From: an uncultured Prevotella sp.
GTDB lineage: Bacteria; Bacteroidota; Bacteroidia; Bacteroidales; Bacteroidaceae
Direction of reading: 5' to 3'
NCBI GenBank assembly: GCA_900319905.1
Contig: ONQB01000007.1
Location: 34,821 to 98,820 of the forward strand
DNA length: 64,000 bases
The first letter of the stretch is position 1. The number at the start of each line of letters is the position of its first letter. Under the pieces are notes generated by a model that saw only the letters and a program-made list of their open reading frames with translations, was not told the origin of the DNA and did no database searches. Of this stretch, positions 18,800-25,979 are shown piece by piece. The position numbers and the translations under genes are program-made.

Positions 18800-19055
18800 T
18801 TGAGACTGCCAAAATCGGGTCGAAAAACTGATTTTAGGGCTTGCGAAACCCCGGATGAATCTTTCCACAAGCAGTTTTAACATGAAACAGCGTTGTGTTC
18901 AAATGTTAAATTATTGTCATTTTATCCGACAATAATTGCTTGGTGAATGCTGTTATAGGTTGGGGGAAAAGGTGGTGATGTTGCAATTTGTTTGTCGGAC
19001 GTAGCAAACAGGAAATAACCGGCTCAAAAAAAAGCCCAATTCATCTTTTTTTTGT

Positions 19056-19063
19056 TAACTTTG
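19056..19063 (+). promoter_or_regulatory. -7 box of the GH127 gene
   Basis: TAACTTTG matches TAnnTTTG. The predicted leader to ATG 19196 is about 125 nt, long enough for leader regulation, though no riboswitch was recognised. No TTTG is seen 19-21 bases upstream. Confidence 0.5.
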
Positions 19064-19195
19064 CAATGCATCGACACCTAAAGCAAACATGAAGTTTGGT
19101 AATAGATAATCTACTCTCACATGTAGACGTAGGTGATGGGTGTCGGTTATGAATAACTTTGAGAACTGAATAGAAGACCTATAAATTAAAAATAA

Positions 19196-22100
19196 ATGGA
19201 AACACCAAACCTTTGCCCTAAGCGGTTGGCCTCATTAACGGCCATCATGCTATTGGCACTATCCTCGCCGCAGACTATGCGTGCGCAGGAAGTGCTCTAT
19301 CCTCACCACTTCAACCTCCACGAAGTAACACTGCTCAACGGTCCGTTGAAAACCGCACAGGATCTGAACTTCAAGACGCTGCTCGACTACGATGCCGACC
19401 GCTTGCTCACGCCCTTTGTGCGTCAGGCCGGACTCACTACCGGCGCTTATGCCGGTTGGGAGACGAAGCATCCCAACTTTGAGAATTGGGGTGGCAACGG
19501 CTTTGACCTGTCCGGTCATGTCGGTGGACATTATCTGTCAGCCTTGGCGCTGGCTTATGCCGCCTGTCACGACGCTGGCACCCGTCAACAGCTCAAGGCG
19601 AGACTCGACAAGATGATCGCTGTGCTGAAGGATTGTCAGGACGCTTTCGACAACGACAATACCGGACTGAAAGGATATATTGGCGGACAGCCCATCAACG
19701 AGGTATGGCAGCAACTCTACAAAGGAGACCTGTCGGCCTATGACAAGGTGCGGGGCTGGGTGCCGTTCTATTGCGAACACAAGGTGATGGCAGGTCTGCG
19801 CGACGCAGCCGTCTATGCCGGCGATGACACGGCGAAGACGCTGTACCGCAAGCTCTGCGACTGGGCAGTGAACGTCGTTGCCAAGCTCACCACGCAACAG
19901 ATGCAGAGCGTGCTCAATGCGGAGCACGGTGGCATGGCGGAGGTGCTGGCGGATGCCTACACGCTCTTCGGAGACAGCCGCTATCTCGAGGCCGCCAAGA
20001 AATACAGTCATCAGACCATGGTCAGCGGAATGCAGACGCTCAACACTACCTTCCTCGACAACCTCCATGCCAACACGCAGGTGCCTAAGTACATAGGCTT
20101 CGAGCGCATCGCCGAGGACGACGCGGCGGCCACACGCTATGCCACTGCCGCCCGTAACTTCTGGAGTGACGTGGCCAACAACCGCACCACCTGCATAGGA
20201 GGCAACAGCGTGGAGGAACACTTCCTCTCAAAGACCAACAGCAACCGGTATATCGACAAGCCTGACGGACCTGAGAGCTGCAACTCCAACAATATGCTCA
20301 AGCTCTCGGAGATGCTTGCCGACCAGACGCACGACGCGCGCTACGCCGACTTCTATGAATATACGATGTACAATCACATCCTCTCCACGCAGGACCCGAC
20401 GACGGGTGGCTATGTCTACTTCACAACGCTGCGCCCGCAAGGCTACCGCATCTATTCGCAGGTGAACAAGGCCATGTGGTGCTGTGTGGGCACGGGCATG
20501 GAGAATCATAGTAAGTACGGTCACTTCGCCTATACCCACGACGGCGACTCTGTGCTGTACGTCAACCTCTTCGTGCCCAGCACACTCAGCGATACCCGCT
20601 TTGGACTGACACAGACCACAAGCTATCCCTATGAGCAGCAGTCTACGATCACGGTCGACAAGGCCGGGGCGTTTACCCTTGCTGTCCGTCATCCCTGGTG
20701 GACTACCGATGCTTATCAAATCACGGTCAACGGTGAGAAGCAGAATATTGCCGTGCAGGCGGGTAAGGCCTCTTATGTAAGGCTGACGCGCTCGTGGAAG
20801 AAAGGTGACGTCATACGTGTGAGCCTGCCCATGAAGTTGCGTGTGGAGGAATGTCCCAATTATACCGACTACATTGCCTTTGAGTATGGGCCGGTGTTGC
20901 TTGCCGCCAAGACCACGGCGGAGAATCAGGCGGACGCTGACTCGACGGGCTTGAAACTGGAAACACTGCAGAACGAATATGCCGGCGAGGGACGCATGGA
21001 TCATGCTCCAGGCAGTGTGGGCAAGAGCATGAAGCTCACCACCGCACCTCTGCTCATCGGCGACCGCAGTCAGGTGCTCGCCCGCATCACCGACGCACAG
21101 CCCGGTAGACTGCGCTTCACCATCGACGCCAGCAGGCCCGATGCCGGTACTTATACCTGGAACAAGCTCACGCTGCAACCCTTCGCCACCATTCATCATG
21201 CCCGTTACATGTGCTACTGGTATCAGCAGACCGCTGAGAACTTTGCCAACAGCGACATGGCGCAGGCCGAGCAGAAGGCCGCTGAGCTGGAAGCTCGTAC
21301 CATCGACTTTGTGGCACCGGGAGAACAACAGAGTGAGGCCGGACATGAATACAACTACAGCAGCGACTCGAATAAGGGTACATACAATGACGAAAGCTAC
21401 CGCGACGCCAGGGCCGGTGGTTACATCCAGTACTCGCTGTTCAACACACGGGGCGTCACCGACAGCTTGTCGGTGCTCTGCCGCTTTACGACGGCCGACC
21501 ACGGACGGAAGGCCACGCTGACCGTCGACGGCAAGAAAATTGCCGACATCGTGATACCACAAAATGTCAAAGGTGCTGACAATGGCTTCTACAACGTAGA
21601 ATATCCTATTCCAGCCTCGCTGGCACGTACTGCCGACGGAAAGGCAAAGGAGAAATTCGTGGTCAGAATCACGGCCTCTTCCTCTACCATGTGTCCCGGC
21701 TTGTACTACCTGCGGCTGATGAGCGGCTATACGGCCGGCACTTACAAGTGGGTGGCCTCAGACTGGAAGACGGGTGACACATGGCGGCTCTCAGCCGACA
21801 ATATCTCCTATGACAAGGCAGCCAACACCATCACCGTGAAGCAAGGTGGTAACAACAATGTGTGCCTGATGCTTGACTATGCCAATCATGACTATACCAT
21901 CGGCAGTGAGCAGAAATACTTGATGGTGATGGGTACCAACCTCAGCACCGCCAGCGGCATGGCTTACTTGTGGTGGCTCAACGGCGTCAACAAGGGTACG
22001 CAGGTAAGTCCGACCATCGTGCGCACGATAGACAATCAGCAGGTCTTCGCCTGGGATATGACAGCAAGCGGCATCGGCGACAATATCTCCACTTCGGGAT

Positions 22101-22330
22101 CAACCAATATCTGCACCGGTCAGACCATCTTCGGTCTGACTTCCACCACCGGCACGTCGGTCATCACACGCATAGACTTTGTGAAAAATGTGGACCAGGC
22201 TACGTTCATTCCGGCCATCAGTGTCCCGGACAACAGAAAGACGGTACGCTATGATTTGAGTGGAAGAAAAGCAATGGCCGATGGTCAGCATGGTGTCTTC
22301 ATCGAAAATGGAAAGAAATTTGTGCAGTGA
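19196..22330 (+). CDS. GH127 beta-L-arabinofuranosidase-like hydrolase with extra C-terminal domains
   Basis: A 1044-residue exported enzyme with a signal peptide (IMLLALSSPQTMRA, cleavage near 30). Residues about 35-560 form the GH127 (formerly DUF1680) alpha-barrel. Candidate zinc ligands are Glu360 and Cys362 (ESC) and the Cys429-Cys430 pair (WCCVGTG), where Cys429 would be the nucleophile as in HypBA1; Glu340 or Glu341 (SVEEHF) would be the acid/base. This is one of the few retaining families using a zinc-bound cysteine. Beta domains follow (about 570-690 and 700-840), then a region of about 150 residues I cannot name, and a sorting-like tail (VRYDLSGRK, GVFIENGKK). Pectin arabinan or plant glycoprotein arabinose is the likely target, by family. 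It has its own promoter box. Confidence 0.88.
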   Translation: METPNLCPKRLASLTAIMLLALSSPQTMRAQEVLYPHHFNLHEVTLLNGPLKTAQDLNFKTLLDYDADRLLTPFVRQAGLTTGAYAGWETKHPNFENWGGNGFDLSGHVGGHYLSALALAYAACHDAGTRQQLKARLDKMIAVLKDCQDAFDNDNTGLKGYIGGQPINEVWQQLYKGDLSAYDKVRGWVPFYCEHKVMAGLRDAAVYAGDDTAKTLYRKLCDWAVNVVAKLTTQQMQSVLNAEHGGMAEVLADAYTLFGDSRYLEAAKKYSHQTMVSGMQTLNTTFLDNLHANTQVPKYIGFERIAEDDAAATRYATAARNFWSDVANNRTTCIGGNSVEEHFLSKTNSNRYIDKPDGPESCNSNNMLKLSEMLADQTHDARYADFYEYTMYNHILSTQDPTTGGYVYFTTLRPQGYRIYSQVNKAMWCCVGTGMENHSKYGHFAYTHDGDSVLYVNLFVPSTLSDTRFGLTQTTSYPYEQQSTITVDKAGAFTLAVRHPWWTTDAYQITVNGEKQNIAVQAGKASYVRLTRSWKKGDVIRVSLPMKLRVEECPNYTDYIAFEYGPVLLAAKTTAENQADADSTGLKLETLQNEYAGEGRMDHAPGSVGKSMKLTTAPLLIGDRSQVLARITDAQPGRLRFTIDASRPDAGTYTWNKLTLQPFATIHHARYMCYWYQQTAENFANSDMAQAEQKAAELEARTIDFVAPGEQQSEAGHEYNYSSDSNKGTYNDESYRDARAGGYIQYSLFNTRGVTDSLSVLCRFTTADHGRKATLTVDGKKIADIVIPQNVKGADNGFYNVEYPIPASLARTADGKAKEKFVVRITASSSTMCPGLYYLRLMSGYTAGTYKWVASDWKTGDTWRLSADNISYDKAANTITVKQGGNNNVCLMLDYANHDYTIGSEQKYLMVMGTNLSTASGMAYLWWLNGVNKGTQVSPTIVRTIDNQQVFAWDMTASGIGDNISTSGSTNICTGQTIFGLTSTTGTSVITRIDFVKNVDQATFIPAISVPDNRKTVRYDLSGRKAMADGQHGVFIENGKKFVQ

Positions 22331-22368
22331 CCGATTACCCCGTGCATAGGGTGAGGGAGTATTATAAA

Positions 22369-22495
22369 CAGAGAAGTCCGGAAGCCCAGTCATTACGATA
22401 ATGATACCTTATTGTCAGGTACTTATTCATTTGACTGAACTTCCGGACTTCTGTACTTCCGGACTTCTGCGTTTCCGTACTTCCGGCCTTCTGTT
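22369..22495. repeat. Palindromic dispersed repeat, copy B
   Basis: Starts CAGAGAAGTCCGGAAGCCCAG, has the A/T-rich centre ATTACGATAATGATACCTTAT, then repeated ACTTCCGGACTTCTG blocks. The outer TGTATCAAAATTGG arms are missing, so it is a partial copy. It separates the GH127 and HIT genes, which converge. Confidence 0.75.
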
Positions 22496-22496
22496 A

Positions 22497-22898
22497 TTAT
22501 TTCTCAGCCTTGAAAGCGGCGTAGATTTTTTGTGCAGTTGCGGCCATCTCGTCGTCGCTCAACTTGACGTGATGATGGAAGTCGACGTCAGCCTCCGAGT
22601 CGATAGGAATGAGATGGATGTGGGCATGGTTGACTTCGAGTCCCAGCACCACCTGGGCCACCTTCTTGCAGGGGAAAGCCGTGCGGATGGCCTTGGCAAC
22701 CTTCTTGGCAAACACCTCAAAGGCGGCGAGGTCGGCGTCGCTCATGTCAAAGATGTAGTCCACTTCCTTACGCGGTACAACCAGCGTATGGCCCTGTTTG
22801 ACGGGATTGATGTCGAGGAAAGCATAGAAGTTCTCATCCTCGGCGCATTTGTAGCTGGGTATCTCACCAGCAGCGATTTTGCTAAATAGTGTTGCCAT
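22497..22898 (-). CDS. HIT-family nucleotide hydrolase/transferase
   Basis: A 133-residue cytoplasmic protein of the histidine-triad family, which hydrolyses nucleoside phosphoramidates and related adenylyl compounds. The triad HAHIHL is at residues 91-96, and the N-terminal FSKIAAGEIPSYK and GHTLVVPRKE segments are characteristic. Length is typical. It begins 12 bases after the greA stop, so the two form an operon driven by the greA promoter. The start is ATG 22898. Confidence 0.92.
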   Translation of the reverse strand: MATLFSKIAAGEIPSYKCAEDENFYAFLDINPVKQGHTLVVPRKEVDYIFDMSDADLAAFEVFAKKVAKAIRTAFPCKKVAQVVLGLEVNHAHIHLIPIDSEADVDFHHHVKLSDDEMAATAQKIYAAFKAEK

Positions 22899-22910
22899 AG
22901 TGTATAAGTT

Positions 22911-23381
22911 TTATTCTCCGACAGTGATTTCGTCAATGCGCACCTTAAGGGTACCGCGAGGGATCTTGATCTCTACCACATCGCCTACCTTCTTATTGAG
23001 CAAGCCCTGTGCGATAGGAGTCTTGATGGAAATCTTGCCCTGCTTGAGGTTGGCCTCGCTCTCCGACACGATGGTGTAGGTCATGCTCTTTTTGTTGGTA
23101 AGATTGGTGATCTTCACCTTTGAGAGAATCTGCACCTCGTCGGTCTTCAGCCGGCTGGTATCCACTATCTTGGCCTGCGCGATGGTGAGCTTGAGTTCAT
23201 TGATCTTAGCTTCGAGATGAGCTTGAGCCTCCTTGGCGGCATCATACTCTGAATTTTCACTTAAATCGCCTTTATCGGCAGCTTCGGCGATAGCCGCAGA
23301 AGCCTTGGGGCGCTCTACAGACTCTAGTCTGCGCACCTCGGCCACGAGCTTGTCGTAGCCTTCCTGTGACATGTATGCCAT
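22911..23381 (-). CDS. greA: Transcription elongation factor GreA
   Basis: A 156-residue factor that rescues backtracked RNA polymerase by stimulating cleavage of the transcript in the polymerase secondary channel. The N-terminal coiled coil (about 8-75) carries the acidic tip segment DLSENSEYDAAKEAQ that coordinates the catalytic Mg2+. The C-terminal FKBP-like domain (about 80-156) has SPIAQGLL-like TPIAQGLLNKKVGD. ATG 23381 is chosen because homologues begin MAYMSQEGYDKL; the longer frame to 23477 would translate the leader hairpin. It heads an operon with the HIT gene. Confidence 0.95.
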   Translation of the reverse strand: MAYMSQEGYDKLVAEVRRLESVERPKASAAIAEAADKGDLSENSEYDAAKEAQAHLEAKINELKLTIAQAKIVDTSRLKTDEVQILSKVKITNLTNKKSMTYTIVSESEANLKQGKISIKTPIAQGLLNKKVGDVVEIKIPRGTLKVRIDEITVGE

Positions 23382-23434
23382 AATCCTGTTAATTAAAGTA
23401 TTTTTAGATTTTACACAGACAGATAAAACGAAAA

Positions 23435-23470
23435 AGAATTCCGACACCCCCAGAAGAATGTCGGAATTCT
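23435..23470 (-). promoter_or_regulatory. Terminator-like hairpin in the greA leader
   Basis: AGAATTCCGACA and TGTCGGAATTCT are perfect 12-bp arms with a 12-base loop; on the minus strand the stem is followed by CTTTTTCGTTTT. It lies between the greA promoter box and the greA ATG, so it would sit in the mRNA leader as a possible attenuator. It could also end transcripts coming from the barrel gene upstream. Confidence 0.55.
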
Positions 23471-23504
23471 CTTCCACTAAATCTGCTTTATACTATTTGG
23501 TATG

Positions 23505-23536
23505 CAAAGTTAGCGCTTTAATCTGATTGGCGCAAA
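23505..23536 (-). promoter_or_regulatory. Promoter of the greA-HIT operon
   Basis: TTTG (23536-23533), 20 bases, then TAACTTTG (23512-23505) on the minus strand: a full Bacteroidetes consensus. The predicted leader is about 115 nt and contains the hairpin at 23435-23470. Confidence 0.7.
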
Positions 23537-23611
23537 TATTTAAGCCATTATTTAGCGTTTATTATATTTATGAGCGCTAAGTAATGGCTAATCTGCCAAT
23601 TTATGCAGGGA

Positions 23612-24196
23612 TTACAGGCTAAATTTGTAGCCCAGGGTGAACTGGAACACGCTGTTCTTGTCGTCGGCACCGTCCACCACCTTGGTCACGCCCCAGTTGT
23701 AGCGGGCATCGATCACGAGAGGCACTGTGGGAAGCTCATAGCTCAGACCCACGGGAATAGAGAAGTCTACGCTCTTGGCATCGACGTCTGCTTCACCGCT
23801 CTTGCTGCCGACCTTAGCCTTGACCGAAGAGTTCACGTTGAAGCCAGGCTGTACACCGAGCTTCACAGCGAGACCTTTCACCACATAGACATTGGCCATG
23901 ATAGGCACGTTGATATAGTCCAGCTTGTAAGTGGTCTTTACGCCTTGTACATCGTACTTGCAACCCTGCTGTGAGTAGAGGGCACCTGCGGAGATAGAGA
24001 ACAAGTCGGTAGCCTGATACTCAAGCTCTGCACCGGCGGCCAAGCCAATACGAGGGTCTGAACCATCTTCGTTGGTCAGGGTGGCGACATTCATGCCAAC
24101 TTTGGGCTGAAGGGTGAAACTACCTACTTCATGCTGTGCGAATGTTGCTGTGGATGCTGCGAAGAGCATCAGTGCTGCGCATAATAACTTTTTCAT
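23612..24196 (-). CDS. Outer-membrane beta-barrel protein (OMP_b-brl family)
   Basis: A 194-residue protein with a signal peptide (LLCAALMLFAASTATFA, cleavage near 20) and alternating hydrophobic/polar strands ending in Phe (FTLGYKFSL), as expected for an eight-stranded outer-membrane barrel of the PorT/OMP_b-brl_2 type. Segments such as VGMNVATLTN, LEYQATDLFSISAG and GLAVKLGVQPG are characteristic of this Bacteroidetes family. Cargo or partner is unknown. Its control region contains a striking palindrome (24305-24333). Confidence 0.85.
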   Translation of the reverse strand: MKKLLCAALMLFAASTATFAQHEVGSFTLQPKVGMNVATLTNEDGSDPRIGLAAGAELEYQATDLFSISAGALYSQQGCKYDVQGVKTTYKLDYINVPIMANVYVVKGLAVKLGVQPGFNVNSSVKAKVGSKSGEADVDAKSVDFSIPVGLSYELPTVPLVIDARYNWGVTKVVDGADDKNSVFQFTLGYKFSL

Positions 24197-24281
24197 AGTT
24201 TTTGTGATTTAATGTGATATTAATAATGTCTTATCTTAGTCTTGTCGTCTCTTTTACTGCCTTTAACGCTGCAAAAGTAAG

Positions 24282-24289
24282 CAAAATTA
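24282..24289 (-). promoter_or_regulatory. -7 box of the barrel-protein gene
   Basis: TAATTTTG on the minus strand, with a second overlapping-type box TACTTTTG at 24279-24272. The palindrome at 24305-24333 covers the position of the -33 element. Confidence 0.5.
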
Positions 24290-24304
24290 ACCATATCGTT
24301 GTCG

Positions 24305-24333
24305 GGATTTCCCTATTTCGAATAGGGAAATCC
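24305..24333. promoter_or_regulatory. 13-bp perfect palindrome, candidate operator
   Basis: GGATTTCCCTATT, a TCG centre, then AATAGGGAAATCC: a 29-bp near-perfect palindrome with no T-tract. It lies 15 bases upstream of the TAATTTTG box of the barrel gene, where a repressor or activator would contact RNA polymerase. No regulator gene is adjacent. Confidence 0.55.
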
Positions 24334-24399
24334 GCATTTTAACATTGACGGCCGTCTTACACCTACTCACCGAAGTGCTTTTGCAATACAGCGGGCAGT

Positions 24400-24451
24400 G
24401 GATAAAAGTCCGTGGTAATGTGCAGTGTACACCTCCATGCGGACGTTATCC
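24400..24451. repeat. Inverted repeat in the 24.2-24.6 kb gap
   Basis: GGATAAAAGTCCG and CGGACGTTATCC pair as 12 to 13-bp imperfect arms around a 27-base loop. The function is unknown. The remainder of this gap holds only promoter boxes. Confidence 0.4.
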
Positions 24452-24580
24452 GCAGTGATAAGGTCGTGGACTTGAGAGCAATTCGTATCGGATCGTTCAT
24501 TGCGAAAAGTTCGCAATGCAAATATAAATGCTATCCGGGGAGATTGAAAACTTTTTGGGGGATTGCGTGGAATTTTTTAT

Positions 24581-24588
24581 TATCTTTG
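24581..24588 (+). promoter_or_regulatory. -7 box upstream of a small gene
   Basis: TATCTTTG matches TAnnTTTG, 21 bases upstream of ATG 24610. A TTTG occurs at 24554, at a slightly long spacing of 23. Confidence 0.45.
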
Positions 24589-24609
24589 CACGTATAAACC
24601 TAAAACATC

Positions 24610-24792
24610 ATGCCGCAACCGACAGACATCATAGAGAATGGCATCGTGCAGGACAGGTCGACGCAGAGCTACCAATTGCGCGACTCATTGGCATTGGTCG
24701 TCAGCCGGACCATCGCCAGCTTCCGCAACCATCCGGCAAAGGAAGGCAGGATGCAGGAACTCGTTGACTGCGTGTTCAGACCTGAGCAATAG
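24610..24792 (+). CDS. Small protein of unknown function (60 aa)
   Basis: A 60-residue reading frame with its own promoter box and a short leader of about 15 nt. The sequence is hydrophilic and looks helical: an acidic start (PTDIIENGIVQD), a SYQLRDSLALVVSRTIASF helix and a GRMQELVDCVF segment. There is no signal peptide, membrane segment or metal motif, and I do not recognise the family. It is convergent with the DUF1016 gene, with only 44 bases between. The promoter and the even amino-acid composition argue for a real gene, but chance cannot be excluded. Confidence 0.45.
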   Translation: MPQPTDIIENGIVQDRSTQSYQLRDSLALVVSRTIASFRNHPAKEGRMQELVDCVFRPEQ

Positions 24793-24836
24793 GGTTAATA
24801 GGGTTCTCTTTCAGTACATTGATTTTTCCAAGGAAG

Positions 24837-25874
24837 CTACTGTTTGCGAAGGTTGTTGCTTGCCAGCTTCTTCACCTGATTAATCTGTTCGATGAGCTGG
24901 TCGGACGTGGGAAGATAAAGCTGATACTTGCTTGCAAGAATTGTCTTGTTATTTTCTGGTAGCGCCAAGCGTACAGCCGTGTCGTTCTTGTCCGTACACA
25001 AGAGTATCCCTATCGTGGGATTCTCGTCAGGCTGCTTCTCATACCGGTCGTAATAGTTGACGTAGAGTTGTAGTTGTCCTAAGTCCTGATGGGTCAGTTT
25101 GTGCGTTTTCAACTCTATGACAACAAAGGAGCGCAACAGCCGATTGTAGAACACGAGGTCTGCAAAATACTCGTCGTCTTCTATCAGCAGTCGCTTCTGC
25201 CTTGCGACAAAGGAGAATCCCTTGCCCAGTTCAAGAAGGAAATCAGCAATATGGGAGATGAGAGCGCTCTCCAGGTCCTTTTCATAATAAGCCGGTTTCC
25301 TTTCCAGCCCGAGAAACTCCAGGACCATTGGGTCTTTGATGATTTCCAATGGAGATTCGGGGGTGCGCTCTTTTCTTGCCACAGCCAGCACCTTCTCCTT
25401 GTCATTGCTCATCAACAGCCGTTCATATAGCATGGAGTTGATTTGGCGCTCCAGCTGACGCTTAGACCAGCCCTCATTGACTGCTTCAAGCTGATAATAT
25501 TCCCGCTTGTCTTTATCCGGAATAGCAATAAGCAGTTTGTATTGAGACCAGTTCAATTGCGCACACAGTGTGTTCGCAATTGGATAAGTACGATAAAACT
25601 TACGGCATATCTCTAGTTGTCTTACTGAGAAGCCGCTGCCATACAACGGTGCGAGATTCTTTGATAAAGTTTCTAAAAGGAAAGACCCATAATCAGCACG
25701 TTCTTTTCCTTGCTGCTCTTTCTCAAATATCCGCTTGCCAATATTCCAATACATGAGCACGCGGGCCTGGTCTACGCTCCGGGCTGCATGATTACGAGCT
25801 TGGTCGATGATTCCCCGTATCTCATTAACAAACTCCTTTAGATTGCCATTTGATATGTTGCGATTGTCTTCCAT
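24837..25874 (-). CDS. DUF1016 (YhcG-type) PD-(D/E)XK nuclease-domain protein
   Basis: A 345-residue cytoplasmic protein. The N-terminal DUF1016_N region (about 10-165) carries ARVLMYWNIGKRI, a GSGFSVRQLEICRKFY segment and SWSQYK-like NWSQYKLLIAIP. The C-terminal nuclease domain (about 190-335) has the catalytic set ADLVFYN then VVIELK, with DENPTIGILLC behind it. Such proteins are widespread in bacterial accessory DNA and are suspected to act on DNA or in defence; the exact role is unproven. A second member lies at 61455. The promoter is not obvious. The ATG at 25874 fits the usual family start. Confidence 0.85.
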   Translation of the reverse strand: MEDNRNISNGNLKEFVNEIRGIIDQARNHAARSVDQARVLMYWNIGKRIFEKEQQGKERADYGSFLLETLSKNLAPLYGSGFSVRQLEICRKFYRTYPIANTLCAQLNWSQYKLLIAIPDKDKREYYQLEAVNEGWSKRQLERQINSMLYERLLMSNDKEKVLAVARKERTPESPLEIIKDPMVLEFLGLERKPAYYEKDLESALISHIADFLLELGKGFSFVARQKRLLIEDDEYFADLVFYNRLLRSFVVIELKTHKLTHQDLGQLQLYVNYYDRYEKQPDENPTIGILLCTDKNDTAVRLALPENNKTILASKYQLYLPTSDQLIEQINQVKKLASNNLRKQ

Positions 25875-25979
25875 CCCTACAATTAAGTTTGATTGAACTT
25901 ACCCAATATTATTTCCTCTATATCCGTTCTGATGGATGTTTCGGAAGATGCGTGGCTTCTCGGCTGCGTTGAAATATCA

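Noticed and set aside
20228-21562. 444-codon minus-strand frame
   Set aside because: It is antisense to the GH127 gene; codon bias of a real gene leaves the opposite frame open. No start signal or motif.
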